A DNA stretch of 40,966 nt from a bacterium (GCA_004298675.1 SCRI01000079.1:1-40966), one strand, 5' to 3'. Numbered from the stretch's first letter, positions 1 to 9,094 are shown. The notes: generated from the sequence alone by a model not told the origin. Translations and numbers: made by a program.

Positions 1-98
1 CGCGTGCCACCGGCCCTTCATGAATTGTTTCGTACGTCTCTCACCACTTCCGTAGTAAAAGACGCCCGAGAACCCACAGACTTTATGCGCTTCTGTCC

Positions 99-117
99 TG
101 TTCAGTTTTCAAGGAGC
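99..117 (-). promoter_or_regulatory. boxA-like antitermination element of a probable rRNA leader
   Basis: On the minus strand this reads GCTCCTTGAAAACTGAACA, resembling the conserved boxA-type sequence of rRNA leaders and spacers in Firmicutes and relatives. It lies downstream of a near-consensus promoter and a boxB-like hairpin, the order found in rRNA leaders. The mature rRNA is not in the window: positions 1-98 show no recognisable 16S or 23S 5' end. Assignment is by pattern and order only. Confidence 0.5.
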
Positions 118-130
118 CGCTCGATTCAGA

Positions 131-149
131 GAACCGGTAAGACCGGTTC
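131..149 (-). promoter_or_regulatory. boxB-like hairpin in the same leader
   Basis: This is a perfect inverted repeat, GAACCGGT and ACCGGTTC around a 3-nt loop, giving an 8-bp stem. It sits between the promoter at 192-221 and the boxA-like sequence at 99-117, where boxB lies in rRNA antitermination leaders. It has no U-tract, so it is unlikely to be a terminator. Confidence 0.45.
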
Positions 150-191
150 GCCGGCCACACCATAACGGTGCGGAGCTCGAGCACGCACCGT

Positions 192-221
192 AGTATACGA
201 CGCGGCATCATGCCAAGTCAA
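192..221 (-). promoter_or_regulatory. strong sigma70-type promoter, probably of an rRNA operon
   Basis: On the minus strand, TTGACT (216-221) and TATACT (192-197) are separated by 18 bp. The TGA inside the -35 box is also the stop codon of trpA, so the promoter starts exactly where the trp operon ends. Transcription would start near 185 and run off the left edge through a boxB/boxA-like leader. The rpsL promoter (29591-29620) has the same design. Confidence 0.7.
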
Positions 222-1015
222 GCCTTGTGCGATGCGATTTTTAGCGACGAGACAAACGCGCGCGCCGCGCGCCCGGCAGCCTCACCGCGACGTTCGCCAA
301 GCGCATCGATCAGCGCGCTGCCGATGATCACGCCATCCGCGACGCCTCCGATCGCTTCTACCTGCTCCGCCTTAGAGATGCCGAAACCCACGGCGAGCGG
401 CAGCTCGGTCAGAGGGCGCAAACGGCCGATCTGTGCGATCACCGGCTCGAGATCGAGTCCGCCGGCTCCGGTGACACCCGCCCTCGACACCACGTACAGA
501 AACCCGTCAGACGCCGCCGCGATACGTCTAGACCGCTCGTTGGAGGTCGTGGGCGCCACCAACTGCGTGAGGCCCAAACCGCGGGCTCGCAGCTCCTCAC
601 GCAGCCCGGCACACTCTTCGAATGGGAGATCCGGCACGATGGCACCGAGCGCCCCGGTCGCGGCCAACCGCTCGGCGAAACGGGCGTGGCCGTAGCGCTC
701 GATCGGGTTGGCATAGCCGAACGCGATCAACGGCGGCCCGCCGGCCGCTGCCAAGCGGTCGAAAAGCGACAGCACGCCTGCGAAGGTCGCCCCGCCGGCC
801 AGGGCCCGCTGCGCCGCCGCCTGGATCGTCGGGCCGTCGGCGAGCGGATCGCTGTACGGTATGCCCAGCTCCACGGCATCGGCCCCGGCCTCCGCCAGCG
901 CCAATACGACCGCCACCGTCGTCTCCGGATCGGGATCTCCCGCCATGACGTAGGGGATGAGCGCCGGGCGCCCCTCGCGCCGCGCCCGCGCAAACAACGC
1001 TTCGTATCCCCCCAT
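218..1015 (-). CDS. trpA: tryptophan synthase alpha subunit
   Basis: This subunit cleaves indole-3-glycerol phosphate to indole and glyceraldehyde 3-phosphate and passes indole to TrpB. The 265-residue TIM barrel has the usual length. The family signature around VELGIPYSDPLADGP places the catalytic Glu at residue 49 and Asp at residue 60, the same numbering as the enteric enzyme. A later SRAGVTGA segment matches the conserved loop 6 region. The ATG overlaps the trpB stop (ATGA), indicating translational coupling. It is the last gene of the trp operon, and its stop codon lies inside the -35 box of the next promoter. Confidence 0.97.
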   Translation of the reverse strand: MGGYEALFARARREGRPALIPYVMAGDPDPETTVAVVLALAEAGADAVELGIPYSDPLADGPTIQAAAQRALAGGATFAGVLSLFDRLAAAGGPPLIAFGYANPIERYGHARFAERLAATGALGAIVPDLPFEECAGLREELRARGLGLTQLVAPTTSNERSRRIAAASDGFLYVVSRAGVTGAGGLDLEPVIAQIGRLRPLTELPLAVGFGISKAEQVEAIGGVADGVIIGSALIDALGERRGEAAGRAARAFVSSLKIASHKA

Positions 1016-2205
1016 CAGAGTCGGACCCCCTCGAGCGCCGCCACCTGCATCACGTCCTTGTCGCCGCGCCCGGAAAGCGAGACGACGATGACCCGCTGCG
1101 GCGGCCCCTCGCTGGCCAGGCGCATGGCATAGGCCACGGCATGGGCGCTCTCGAGCGCCGGCACGATGCCCTCCAAGTGGGCCAAGAGATGGAAGGCCTC
1201 CAACGCCTCGCCGTCCTCAATGCCGGCGTACGTCGCCCGCCCGGTATCGTGCAGATACGCGTGCTCGGGCCCGACGCCGGGGTAGTCCAAGCCGGCCGAA
1301 ATCGAGTGGGTCTCGCGGACCTGCCCCTCCTCGGTCTGCAACAGATAGGAGCGCGAACCGTGAAGCAGCCCCACGCTGCCCGCTCCCAGGGAGGCGGCGT
1401 GCTCGCCGCCCGCGAGCCCCCGGCCGGCCGCTTCCACGCCCCAGAGCCGGACACCGGCGTCGTCGACGAAGGCGGTGAAGATGCCCATCGCATTGCTTCC
1501 GCCGCCGACGCAGGCCACGACGTCGTCGGGCAGACGGCCCAGCCGCTCCAGCGACTGCGCGCGCGCCTCGTCTCCGATCACACGCTGAAACTCCCGCACC
1601 ATGTACGGATAGGGGTGCGCCCCGACCACGCTCCCGATGACGTAAAACGTGTTGTCCGAGCAGGCGGCCCAGACGCGGAACGCCTCGTTCGTGGCGTCCT
1701 TCAACGTCTGCGTACCGCTGGAAACCGGGTGCACCGTCGCCCCTAGCAGACGCATCAGATAGACGTTGAGTGCCTGGCGCTCGACGTCTTTTGCCCCCAT
1801 GTAGACGTCGACGGGCAGCCCGAGCTTCGCCCCGATCGTCGCGGTGGCCACGCCGTGTTGCCCTGCCCCGGTTTCCGCGATCAGACGCCGTGCCCCCATG
1901 CGCTTGGCCAACAGGCCCTGACCCACCGTGTTGTTGATTTTATGGGCGCCGGTATGGTTGGTGTCCTCGCGCTTGAGGAAGATGCGCGCGCCGCGGCAGT
2001 GCTCGCTCAGGCGTCGCGCCTCGTAGAGCGGCGACGGACGGCCGACATACTCCGCCAACAGCGAACGGTACTCGTGCCAAAAGAGCGGATCGGCGAAGGC
2101 CTCGCCCATCGCTTGCTCTAAACGCTCCAGCGCTCCGTGGAGCACTTCGGGAACGTACCTGCCGCCGAAGCGGCCGAAATACCCTCGTTCGTCAGGCTGC
2201 TGCAT
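1015..2205 (-). CDS. trpB: tryptophan synthase beta subunit
   Basis: The PLP-dependent beta subunit condenses indole with serine. The 396-residue form starts at the ATG at 2205, preceded by GGGAG at a suitable distance; a longer in-frame start at 2223 adds six residues and has no such site. Family motifs are intact: [13 protein letters not shown] at the N-terminus, the PLP lysine in TGAHKINN (Lys89), and the phosphate-binding GGGSNAMG. It is a canonical TrpB1, not the stand-alone TrpB2 type, as expected beside trpA. The start overlaps the trpF end by 14 nt. Confidence 0.97.
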   Translation of the reverse strand: MQQPDERGYFGRFGGRYVPEVLHGALERLEQAMGEAFADPLFWHEYRSLLAEYVGRPSPLYEARRLSEHCRGARIFLKREDTNHTGAHKINNTVGQGLLAKRMGARRLIAETGAGQHGVATATIGAKLGLPVDVYMGAKDVERQALNVYLMRLLGATVHPVSSGTQTLKDATNEAFRVWAACSDNTFYVIGSVVGAHPYPYMVREFQRVIGDEARAQSLERLGRLPDDVVACVGGGSNAMGIFTAFVDDAGVRLWGVEAAGRGLAGGEHAASLGAGSVGLLHGSRSYLLQTEEGQVRETHSISAGLDYPGVGPEHAYLHDTGRATYAGIEDGEALEAFHLLAHLEGIVPALESAHAVAYAMRLASEGPPQRVIVVSLSGRGDKDVMQVAALEGVRL

Positions 2206-2806
2206 CGCTCTCCCTAACCGCACGCACGAACGCGCGCATCAACTCACGGTCCTTCCGTCCGTCGCGTTCAACGCCGCTGGAGACGTCAACGGCGAACGGG
2301 CGCAGCAGGCGAATCGCCTCGCCCACGTTCTCGACGCACAAGCCCCCGGCCAGGCAGAACGGACCTAGCCCGCGCAGCGGTTCGATGGACGCCCATGCGA
2401 ACGTGCGTCCCATGCCTCCGCCGCGCGCGCTGGAGGCGTCGTACATGATCGTCCCCGCACCATAGCGGCGCACGTCGCCGGGATCCGGAGCCCGCTCGCC
2501 GACGTGGAGCACCTTCACAAACGCGCGCCCAAACGAGGCGCAGAACTGCGGCGACTCGGCGCCGCTGAACTGCAGGACGTCGACGCCGGCCTCGATGGCT
2601 GCACGCACGTCCTGCGCACCGGGGTCGACGAAGACGCCCACCAGCGGCACGAGCGCCGGGAATGACTGCCGTATCACCGCGACCTCGGCAAGCGACACGC
2701 GCCGCGGAGACGGGGCTAGAATCACGCCTAATGCATCCGCGCCCGCCTGCACCGCGTCATGCGCATCCTGCGGCGTGCGCATGCCGCAGATCTTCACGCG
2801 CGTCAT
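2192..2806 (-). CDS. trpF: phosphoribosylanthranilate isomerase
   Basis: TrpF catalyses the Amadori rearrangement of phosphoribosylanthranilate to CdRP. The 204-residue protein begins [10 protein letters not shown], the family's N-terminal signature, with the catalytic Cys in KICG. Further conserved segments are GVFVDP, LAGGL and DVSSGVE near the C-terminus, which contributes the phosphate site. The frame is open upstream to 3757, but that extension lies antisense-like over trpC and has no family similarity. The ATG overlaps the trpC stop (ATGA). Confidence 0.95.
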   Translation of the reverse strand: MTRVKICGMRTPQDAHDAVQAGADALGVILAPSPRRVSLAEVAVIRQSFPALVPLVGVFVDPGAQDVRAAIEAGVDVLQFSGAESPQFCASFGRAFVKVLHVGERAPDPGDVRRYGAGTIMYDASSARGGGMGRTFAWASIEPLRGLGPFCLAGGLCVENVGEAIRLLRPFAVDVSSGVERDGRKDRELMRAFVRAVRESDAAA

Positions 2807-3603
2807 CGCAGCGATCCGACGCCGCGTAACTCTCGCAACATCGCACCAGGGTCGGCACTGCGCATCAAAGACTCGCCGACCAGGAAGGCCTGGGCACCCG
2901 CTCGCCGCAGCCGGCGCACCTGCTCCCCGTTGTGTAAGCCGCTCTCGCTGACCACCAGCACGCCGGGTGGAATCTCCGATAGCAACTCCGTGGTCGTGGA
3001 GAGATCGACGTCGAACGTGCGCAGGTTGCGGTTGTTGATGCCGACGATACGTGCACCCGCACGCAGGGCGCGACTCAACTCGCCTGCGCCGTGTACCTCC
3101 ACCAATGCATCGAGCGCATAGCGGGCGGCTTCTTGGATCAGCGCCGTGAGGCGCTCGTCGTCCAGCGCGGCCACGATCAGCAGGACCGCGTCGGCGCCAT
3201 AGGCCGAGGACTGCGCAATCTGGTAGGCGTCGGTGAGAAAGTCTTTGCGCAGAATCGGGCGCTCCGAGTTGGCGCGCGCCACATCGAGAAAGCTCAGTTC
3301 CCCCAGGAAGTGATCGCTCTCCGTCAGCACGCTGATGGCGTCGGCGCCGGCGCATTCGTAGGATGCGGCGATGCGCGCGGGATCGAAATCCTGTACGATC
3401 AGGCCCAGCGAGGGCGAGGCACGCTTGATCTCCGCGATGATCGCCGGCTCTTCGCCGCGCGCGCACAAAGCCTGCCCGAAGCCGCGGCGCTGCGCCGCGC
3501 GCGCGAGGCCGCGCTCGTGCAGTCGCTCCCACGGCTGCGCCGCGCGCTCGAGCTCGAGCACCTTCGCCTTCGCGTCCAGCAGCCGCTGCAGAATGTCGTT
3601 CAC
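2803..3603 (-). CDS. trpC: indole-3-glycerol-phosphate synthase
   Basis: TrpC closes the indole ring, converting CdRP to indole-3-glycerol phosphate. The 266-residue protein carries the expected barrel motifs in order: IAEIKRASPS (catalytic Lys), VLTESDHFLG, PILRKDF (catalytic Lys), VEVH, GINNRNL, VSESGL and FLVGESLM. I place the start at the GTG at 3603, which overlaps the trpD stop (GTGA) and has AAGGAGG 5-6 nt upstream; the frame is open to 3636. TrpC and TrpF are separate polypeptides here, not the fused enteric form. Confidence 0.95.
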   Translation of the reverse strand: MNDILQRLLDAKAKVLELERAAQPWERLHERGLARAAQRRGFGQALCARGEEPAIIAEIKRASPSLGLIVQDFDPARIAASYECAGADAISVLTESDHFLGELSFLDVARANSERPILRKDFLTDAYQIAQSSAYGADAVLLIVAALDDERLTALIQEAARYALDALVEVHGAGELSRALRAGARIVGINNRNLRTFDVDLSTTTELLSEIPPGVLVVSESGLHNGEQVRRLRRAGAQAFLVGESLMRSADPGAMLRELRGVGSLR

Positions 3604-4646
3604 CGGGCCTCCTTGGCACCGTGCGCCGGCTCGCACTCCGCGCGCGCCCGGCGCATCGCCTCGAGCGTAGCCAGCGCGCGCCCTTCGAGGATACTGCGCC
3701 GCGCCAGCGCCAGACCCTCGCGCACGTCTTCGGCCGCCCCCGCGACGTACAGCGCAAGCGCCGCGTTCAGGGCCACGACGTCCGCGCGCGGGCTGCGCTC
3801 GCCGGCCAAGATCGACTCCAGCGCGCGCGCGTTCTCGGCGGCCTCACCGCCGCGCAGCTCGGAGAGTTCCGCGCGCACTCCGTAGTCGGCGGGGTCCAAC
3901 CGCCCCGTCTCGACGCGCCCGTCGCGCACCATCGTCACGAGCGCCGGTGCCGCCCCCGAGAGCTCGTCGACGCCATCCAGGGAATGGATCACGGCGGCGC
4001 GTTCGCAGCCCAATCCCAGCAGCGCGTTGGCCACTAAGGGCACGAGCGGCTCACGCGCCACGCCTACCACTTGCCGGTTTGCCCCGGCCGGATTGGTCAG
4101 CGGGCCGAGCACGTTGAAGATGGTGGGCACGCCCAGGTCGCGCCGCAGCGGCGCGACGTTCTTGAACGCAGGATGGTAACGCTGCGCGAAGAGAAAGGCG
4201 ATGCAGTCTTCGCGTAGCCGGCGTGCAGCCTCCTGTGGACCCACCGAGATCTCCACACCTAACGCCTCCAGCACGTCGGCGCTGCCGCACTTACTCGACG
4301 CAGCGCGGTTCCCGTGCTTGGCAACGGGAACACCGGCGCCGGCTACCACCATCGACGCGGCGGTGGAGATGTTGATCGTATGCGCGCCGTCGCCCCCGGT
4401 GCCCACGATATCGAGAACCAACGGGAGCTCGTGCTCGACGCGCAATGCGCGCTCGCGCATGGCACGCGCCGCACCCACGACCTCGTCGGCCGTCTCGCCT
4501 TTCACGGCCATCGCCACCAGCAAGCCGGCCACGCGCGTGGGCGGCTCCTCGCCGTCCATCAAACGCCCGATGGCTAAGGCAACCTCGTTGGCACTCAGGT
4601 CCTCGCCGCGCATCACGCGCCGCAGCAGCTCGACGATCTCACTCAC
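3600..4646 (-). CDS. trpD: anthranilate phosphoribosyltransferase
   Basis: TrpD transfers phosphoribose from PRPP to anthranilate. From the GTG at 4646 the protein is 348 residues, the usual length. It shows the N-terminal helical region (EIVELLRRVMRGEDLS), the PRPP-binding DIVGTGGDG loop, the NISTAAS segment and the KHGNRAASSKCGSADVLEALG block. The frame is open upstream to 5003, but the extra sequence lies over trpG and is not family-like. The start overlaps the trpG stop (GTGA). TrpD is not fused to TrpG. Confidence 0.96.
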   Translation of the reverse strand: MSEIVELLRRVMRGEDLSANEVALAIGRLMDGEEPPTRVAGLLVAMAVKGETADEVVGAARAMRERALRVEHELPLVLDIVGTGGDGAHTINISTAASMVVAGAGVPVAKHGNRAASSKCGSADVLEALGVEISVGPQEAARRLREDCIAFLFAQRYHPAFKNVAPLRRDLGVPTIFNVLGPLTNPAGANRQVVGVAREPLVPLVANALLGLGCERAAVIHSLDGVDELSGAAPALVTMVRDGRVETGRLDPADYGVRAELSELRGGEAAENARALESILAGERSPRADVVALNAALALYVAGAAEDVREGLALARRSILEGRALATLEAMRRARAECEPAHGAKEAR

Positions 4647-5251
4647 GTTACCGTGCTCCGTTGCTTGGTCCGTACGACCTCCAGAAAGTTTGCGAAGATG
4701 CGACCGCCCACGTCCGTCAGCACCGACTCCGGGTGAAACTGCACGCCGTACAGCGGTAGCTGCGCGTGCTGGAGTCCCTGTACCACGCCGTCCTCGCTCC
4801 ATGCCACCGCGCGCAACGGCTCGCGCAGGCTGCGCTCCTCCACGGCCAGCGAGTGGTAGCGCGTGGCGGCGAAGTTCTGCTCGACGCCCTCGAAGAGCCG
4901 CCCGTGCTCGTGACGAATGAGCGAAGTCTTGCCGTGCAGCAGTGCCGGGGCGTATCCCACCCGCGCGCCGAACGCTTGCGCCAGCGCCTGGTGCCCTAGG
5001 CAAACGCCGAAGAGCGCGCGGCGCGCCTCAGCCGCCGCCACGATCAGGGCCACGCTGATACCTGCATCCTCCGGGCGCCCCGGCCCCGGCCCGACCACGA
5101 TGCCGTCGTCGCCGCGCGCCAGCGCCTCCGGCACCGTCAGCGCATCGGCTCGCACGACCTCAACGGCGGCGTCGGCGGCGGCCAGCGCATGCGCGATGTT
5201 GTACGTGAACGAGTCATAGTTGTCCAGGAGCAGAATCCGCGGCGTCACCAT
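4643..5251 (-). CDS. trpG: anthranilate synthase glutamine amidotransferase component
   Basis: This class I glutamine amidotransferase supplies ammonia to TrpE. The 202-residue protein begins near ILLLDNYDSFTYN. It has the oxyanion motif VGPGPGRPEDAG, the nucleophile elbow GVCLGHQA (catalytic Cys) and VQFHPESVLT (catalytic His and Glu). Either the ATG at 5251 or the GTG at 5248 could start it; both overlap or abut the trpE stop at 5245-5247. Such subunits often also serve 4-amino-4-deoxychorismate synthase, and no separate pabA is visible here. Confidence 0.95.
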   Translation of the reverse strand: MVTPRILLLDNYDSFTYNIAHALAAADAAVEVVRADALTVPEALARGDDGIVVGPGPGRPEDAGISVALIVAAAEARRALFGVCLGHQALAQAFGARVGYAPALLHGKTSLIRHEHGRLFEGVEQNFAATRYHSLAVEERSLREPLRAVAWSEDGVVQGLQHAQLPLYGVQFHPESVLTDVGGRIFANFLEVVRTKQRSTVT

Positions 5252-6678
5252 GGCTGAATCCCTAGAGTCTCGGCAATGATGCGCGTCTTGTGATGCACCT
5301 CGGCATACTCCGACTCCGGATCGGAGTCCGCGACGATACCGGCTGCCGCCTGAAAGTAGACGCGGCCGTCCCGCACGTGCGCGCTGCGCAGCGTGATGCA
5401 AGAATCCATGTCACCGTTGAAATCGAAGTGCGCCACGCTGCCCGCGTAGAAGCCGCGCGTTAGCGGCTCGAGCTGGTTGATGATCTGCATGGCGCGAATC
5501 TTGGGTGTTCCCGTCACGGTGCCGGCCGGATAGGCTGCTGCGAAGAGATCGACGGCATCGCAACCCTCCCGCAGCTCGCCCTCGACGTCGGAGACGATGT
5601 GCATGACGTGACTATACTTCTCGATCGTCATCAATTCATTGACGTGCACGCTGCCGAAGCGGCAGACGCGGCCGAGATCGTTGCGCGCGAGGTCCACGAG
5701 CATGACGTGCTCGGCGCGCTCCTTGGGATCCGCCAAGAGCTCGCGCATCACGCGCGCCTCGATCGCCGGATCCGGATGACGGGGGCGCGTTCCCGCCAGC
5801 GGCCGCAGGCGTGCCGTCGAGCCGTCGAGGCGCACGAGGAATTCGGGCGAAGCGCCGAGCACCGCGCCGTAGGGCGTATCCAAGAAGAACATGTACGGCG
5901 AGGGGTTCTGCGCGCGTACGCGGCGGTAGAGGTCGAAGGGTTCGCCGCGAACCTCAACACCGAAGCGAATCGAGAGCTGCAGCTGGTAGACGTCGCCTTC
6001 GTAGATGGCGCGCTTGGCCCGTGCCACGCCGTCGAGAAATGCCGCGTGCTCCAGCGAGCGCTGTGGCGGACCGGCCGCGGCGAAGATGCCCGGAAGCGAC
6101 GGGCGCGTCCAGAGCAAGCGGCGCTCGTACTCGGCCAGGCGCGCCTCCACGGCCGCCCGTTCCGCGTCGTCGCGTGAGAAGCCCAGCAGCGTGAGGGTGT
6201 GACGGAAATGGTCGAAGACCAGCCACGTGCCGGGCACGACGGCGTAGATCTGTGGCAACTCCGCGTCGGCGGGGAGCGCCTGGCCGACGCGCTCGAGGGC
6301 GCGCACGAGATCGTAGCTGCACAACGCCACGACGCCGCCGGCAAATGCCAGTTGGTCGCGTCCCGCCACCGTGAAGTTGCCGATCAGGCGGCGCAGCTCA
6401 CCCAGCGTCGAAGCGGCGTCGGCACCATCGATCGCTACGGCCGCCAGATAGTCCAAGCCCAGGAAACTGTAGCGGGAGATGCGCTCCGTGCCCTCGACCG
6501 ACTCCAGCAAACACGCACGCCCCGGCTCGGCCAGGGCGTGAAACGCGGAGATCGGGGTGATGGCATCGGCCACGAATGCGCGCGCTGAGGCGCGCAAAAC
6601 CACAGGACCTCGCCGGTCCTCCTTCACGCAACGGTTGGCGCTGACGAAGTCATTGCGCCGGACGTCCGCTGCCCCCAC
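5245..6678 (-). CDS. trpE: anthranilate synthase component I
   Basis: TrpE converts chorismate plus ammonia to anthranilate. The protein is 477 residues from a GTG start 6 bp after rplQ. The chorismate-binding domain is clear in the C-terminal half: PSPYMFFLDT, GASPEFLVRL, RPLAGTRPR, AAYPAGTVTGTPK and the DMDSCITLRS region. The N-terminal half contains LLESVEG, matching the tryptophan feedback motif LLES of TrpE, which favours TrpE over PabB. The upstream gap holds no leader peptide or attenuator, so trp expression appears tied to the alpha operon transcript. The exact start is uncertain. Confidence 0.93.
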   Translation of the reverse strand: MGAADVRRNDFVSANRCVKEDRRGPVVLRASARAFVADAITPISAFHALAEPGRACLLESVEGTERISRYSFLGLDYLAAVAIDGADAASTLGELRRLIGNFTVAGRDQLAFAGGVVALCSYDLVRALERVGQALPADAELPQIYAVVPGTWLVFDHFRHTLTLLGFSRDDAERAAVEARLAEYERRLLWTRPSLPGIFAAAGPPQRSLEHAAFLDGVARAKRAIYEGDVYQLQLSIRFGVEVRGEPFDLYRRVRAQNPSPYMFFLDTPYGAVLGASPEFLVRLDGSTARLRPLAGTRPRHPDPAIEARVMRELLADPKERAEHVMLVDLARNDLGRVCRFGSVHVNELMTIEKYSHVMHIVSDVEGELREGCDAVDLFAAAYPAGTVTGTPKIRAMQIINQLEPLTRGFYAGSVAHFDFNGDMDSCITLRSAHVRDGRVYFQAAAGIVADSDPESEYAEVHHKTRIIAETLGIQPW

Positions 6679-6684
6679 CTCGAT

Positions 6685-7041
6685 TTAGCCGGCAACCAGT
6701 TCGAGCACGGAGACCTCAGCGGCATCGCCTTTACGCACGCCCACCTTGAGCACGCGCGTGTAACCGCCCGTACGATCCTTGAGCGTCGGCGCGATCTGAT
6801 CGCAGACCTTCTGCACGACCTTGGGATCGAGCAGATACGAGGCCACCAGCCGGCGCGAGTGCAGATCGCCGCGGCGTGCCGTAGTTAGCAGGCGTTCGGC
6901 GATCTTGGAGATTTCCTTGGCCTTGGTGGAGGTCGTCTCTACCTTGCCGTGCAGGAGGAACGACGTCGTCAGGTTGCGGAGCATCGCCCGGCGGTGCGCA
7001 TCGGTGCGCGAGAGACGCTTGGAAGCTTTGTTATGGCGCAT
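6685..7041 (-). CDS. rplQ: 50S ribosomal protein L17
   Basis: The 118-residue L17 has the family start MRHNKASKRLSRTDAHRRAM and the LTTSFLLHGKVETT segment. L17 lies near the exit tunnel of the large subunit. It is the last ribosomal gene of the alpha cluster, 17 nt after rpoA. The trpE start follows only 6 nt beyond its stop codon, with no terminator between. Confidence 0.97.
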   Translation of the reverse strand: MRHNKASKRLSRTDAHRRAMLRNLTTSFLLHGKVETTSTKAKEISKIAERLLTTARRGDLHSRRLVASYLLDPKVVQKVCDQIAPTLKDRTGGYTRVLKVGVRKGDAAEVSVLELVAG

Positions 7042-7058
7042 CGGGGTGACCTATCTCC

Positions 7059-7988
7059 TTACGGCTGCCGGAGCGAGAGACCGCGCTCCTCCAGCTTCTC
7101 CTTGATCTCGTCGAGCGATTTCTTGCCGAAGTTGCGCATCTTGATGATCTCGTCTTCGGTCATGTCCAGCAGCTCCGAGACCTTGGAGATGCCGGCGCGT
7201 TTGAGGCAGTTATACGAACGCACCGAGAGGTCGAGCGTCTCGACAGGGATGTCCCACTCGCTCTGCACCGGTTCGGCGATGGGCTGCTCCTCCGACGTGA
7301 ACGTCGCGAAGAGCGAGAACTGCTCACGCAGGATCTTGGCCGCCGTGGCCAGCGCCTCATCCGGCGTGATCGAGCCGTTGGTCTCGATCTCGAGCGTCAA
7401 CCGATCGTAATCCGTGACTTGACCGACGCGCGTGTCGTCCACGGCGTAGTTGACTTTACGGATTGGCGAGAAGATCGAGTCCATCGGGATGATGCCGATC
7501 AGATGCTCGACGTTCTGTTGCTTGTCCGCGGTGACGTAGCCGCGATGCTTTTCAACGCCGATCTCCATGGCCAAGCGGCCGTCCTTGGAGTTGAGCGTGG
7601 CCAAGTGATGGCTCGGATCGAGGATCTCCACCTCGGCGTCCGGCTGGATGTCGGCCGCGGTGATTTCGCGCGGTCCGCCGCTGACATGGAGCTGAAGGAT
7701 CTTCGGCTCGTCCGTCGTCACTTTGATGGGCAGACCCTTGAGGTTGAGGATCAGATTTGTCACGTCCTCGACCACCCCAGGGAGAGTCGAGAACTCGTGG
7801 AGCACACCGTCGATCTTCACATAGGTGACGGCAGCCCCGGGAATCGCGGAGAGCAGCACGCGACGCAGCGCGTTTCCAAGCGTCATCCCGAAGCCACGCT
7901 CCAGCGGCTCCGCCACGAACTTGGCGTAGTTGTCCCGACGCTCGCGAACCTCGATGGTCGCACCCTGCTGCATTTCCAGCACCGACAT
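7059..7988 (-). CDS. rpoA: DNA-directed RNA polymerase alpha subunit
   Basis: Alpha dimerises to nucleate RNA polymerase assembly. The 309 residues comprise the N-terminal dimerisation domain (about 1-230, with FVAEPLERGFGMTLGNALRR) and, after a short linker, the alpha-CTD (about 245-309, with LSVRSYNCLKRAGI and MRNFGKKSLDEI), which contacts UP elements and activators. The length is slightly below E. coli (329) and near Bacillus. It lies between rpsD (29 nt upstream) and rplQ, the standard alpha operon position. Confidence 0.98.
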   Translation of the reverse strand: MSVLEMQQGATIEVRERRDNYAKFVAEPLERGFGMTLGNALRRVLLSAIPGAAVTYVKIDGVLHEFSTLPGVVEDVTNLILNLKGLPIKVTTDEPKILQLHVSGGPREITAADIQPDAEVEILDPSHHLATLNSKDGRLAMEIGVEKHRGYVTADKQQNVEHLIGIIPMDSIFSPIRKVNYAVDDTRVGQVTDYDRLTLEIETNGSITPDEALATAAKILREQFSLFATFTSEEQPIAEPVQSEWDIPVETLDLSVRSYNCLKRAGISKVSELLDMTEDEIIKMRNFGKKSLDEIKEKLEERGLSLRQP

Positions 7989-8017
7989 ATTTGTTGTTCC
8001 CCTACGCGACGCAGGCG

Positions 8018-8674
8018 TTAGCGGCTGTAGTACTCGACGATGAGCTGCTCGTCAACGGGCGCATCGATCTCCTCGCGGCCAGGCAGGCGCTCGATCTTGG
8101 CGGCCTTGCCCTGCTCGTCATAAGAGAGCCAGGCCGGCGCGTGGCGATTGGCCGCCGCGTCCAGCAGCATGAGGAAGAGCGGCGACTTCTGGCTTGCCTC
8201 GTTCACGGCGATGATGTCGCCGGGACGCACGAGGTACGAAGGTATGTTGACCTTGCGGCCGTTGACCGTGAAGTGGCGGTGCGTCACCAACTGCCGCGCC
8301 TGTGCGCGGGAGCTGGCGAGATTCACGCGATAGACCACGTTGTCCAGACGCTGCTCCAGCAGCTGCAAGAGCTGCGTGCCGGTGCTGCCCTTCTTGCGCG
8401 ACGCCGTCCGGAAGTAGTTCTCGAACTGACGCTCTAGGACGCCGTAGTAGCGGCGCATCTTCTGCTTCTCGCGCAGCTGACGCCCGTACTCGCTGATCTT
8501 CTGGCGCCCCTTGCCCTGCGTTTTCTGCCCGGGGGCTGTACCGCGCCGCTCGACCGCGCACTTCTTGGTAAGGCAGCGGTCGCCTTTGAGGAACAGCTTG
8601 ATCTTCTCGCCCGTTTTGCTGGCGGCGGTCTCGCGCCGGCAGAGACGGCAGACGGGGCCCGTGTAGCGTGCCAT
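8018..8674 (-). CDS. rpsD: 30S ribosomal protein S4, zinc-binding form
   Basis: S4 is a primary 16S rRNA binder. This 218-residue version has the zinc-type N-terminus, with cysteines at 9, 12, 34 and 39 (C-x2-C and C-x4-C), and the S4 RNA-binding domain around [20 protein letters not shown]. Family members are usually 200-210 residues; the excess lies in the C-terminal part after [18 protein letters not shown]. In many bacteria S4 represses the alpha operon, but no recognisable S4 target is visible upstream of rpsM here. Confidence 0.97.
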   Translation of the reverse strand: MARYTGPVCRLCRRETAASKTGEKIKLFLKGDRCLTKKCAVERRGTAPGQKTQGKGRQKISEYGRQLREKQKMRRYYGVLERQFENYFRTASRKKGSTGTQLLQLLEQRLDNVVYRVNLASSRAQARQLVTHRHFTVNGRKVNIPSYLVRPGDIIAVNEASQKSPLFLMLLDAAANRHAPAWLSYDEQGKAAKIERLPGREEIDAPVDEQLIVEYYSR

Positions 8675-8698
8675 TGCTTCTCTTTCGCCCTTCCCTAG

Positions 8699-9094
8699 TT
8701 ACACTCGACGACGCTTCGGAGGCCGGCACCCGTTGTGCGGGATGGGCGTGACGTCTTTGATCATCGTGATCTCCAGGCCGGCGGCCTGCAGCGAGCGAAT
8801 CGCCGCCTCACGCCCGGCTCCAGGGCCCTTCACGAAGACCTCGATCTGACGCATGCCGTGCTCCATGGCCTTGCGCGCGGCGCTCTCAGAGGCCAACTGA
8901 GCGGCAAACGGCGTCGACTTCTTCGAGCCCTTGAAGCCCATGTTGCCGGCGCTGGCCCAGGCAACCACACCGCCCTGCGGGTCGGTGATGGTCACGATGG
9001 TGTTGTTGAACGAGCTATGGATGTGTGCGGTACCGGACGCGACGTTCTTGAACTCTCGCTTCTTGCGCGTCTTGGTCTGCTTCTTCGCTGCCAA
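8699..9094 (-). CDS. rpsK: 30S ribosomal protein S11
   Basis: The 131-residue S11 contains the family core from [12 protein letters not shown] through [20 protein letters not shown] to [19 protein letters not shown]11 forms part of the platform contacting mRNA near the E site. The start is a TTG at 9094 with GAGG a few bases upstream. It follows an unusual 183-nt gap and a non-ribosomal ORF, since rpsM normally abuts rpsK. Confidence 0.96.
   Translation of the reverse strand: MAAKKQTKTRKKREFKNVASGTAHIHSSFNNTIVTITDPQGGVVAWASAGNMGFKGSKKSTPFAAQLASESAARKAMEHGMRQIEVFVKGPGAGREAAIRSLQAAGLEITMIKDVTPIPHNGCRPPKRRRV

Noticed and set aside
1-98. The 5' end of 16S or 23S rRNA at the left edge
   Set aside because: No recognisable rRNA 5' sequence is present on the minus strand, only leader-like sequence; rRNA is therefore inferred beyond the window and not annotated.
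2192-3757. A 521-codon frame suggesting a fused protein ending in TrpF
   Set aside because: Only the last 204 codons resemble TrpF; the rest is trpC read out of frame, and an ATG overlapping the trpC stop explains the real start.
3600-5003. A possible TrpG-TrpD fusion in the trpD frame
   Set aside because: The extension upstream of 4646 is in a different frame from trpG and not family-like; TrpG is complete in its own frame.
6679-6684. A trp leader peptide, T-box or attenuator before trpE
   Set aside because: Only 6 nt separate rplQ and trpE, leaving no room, and no such structure was seen in the rplQ 3' end.
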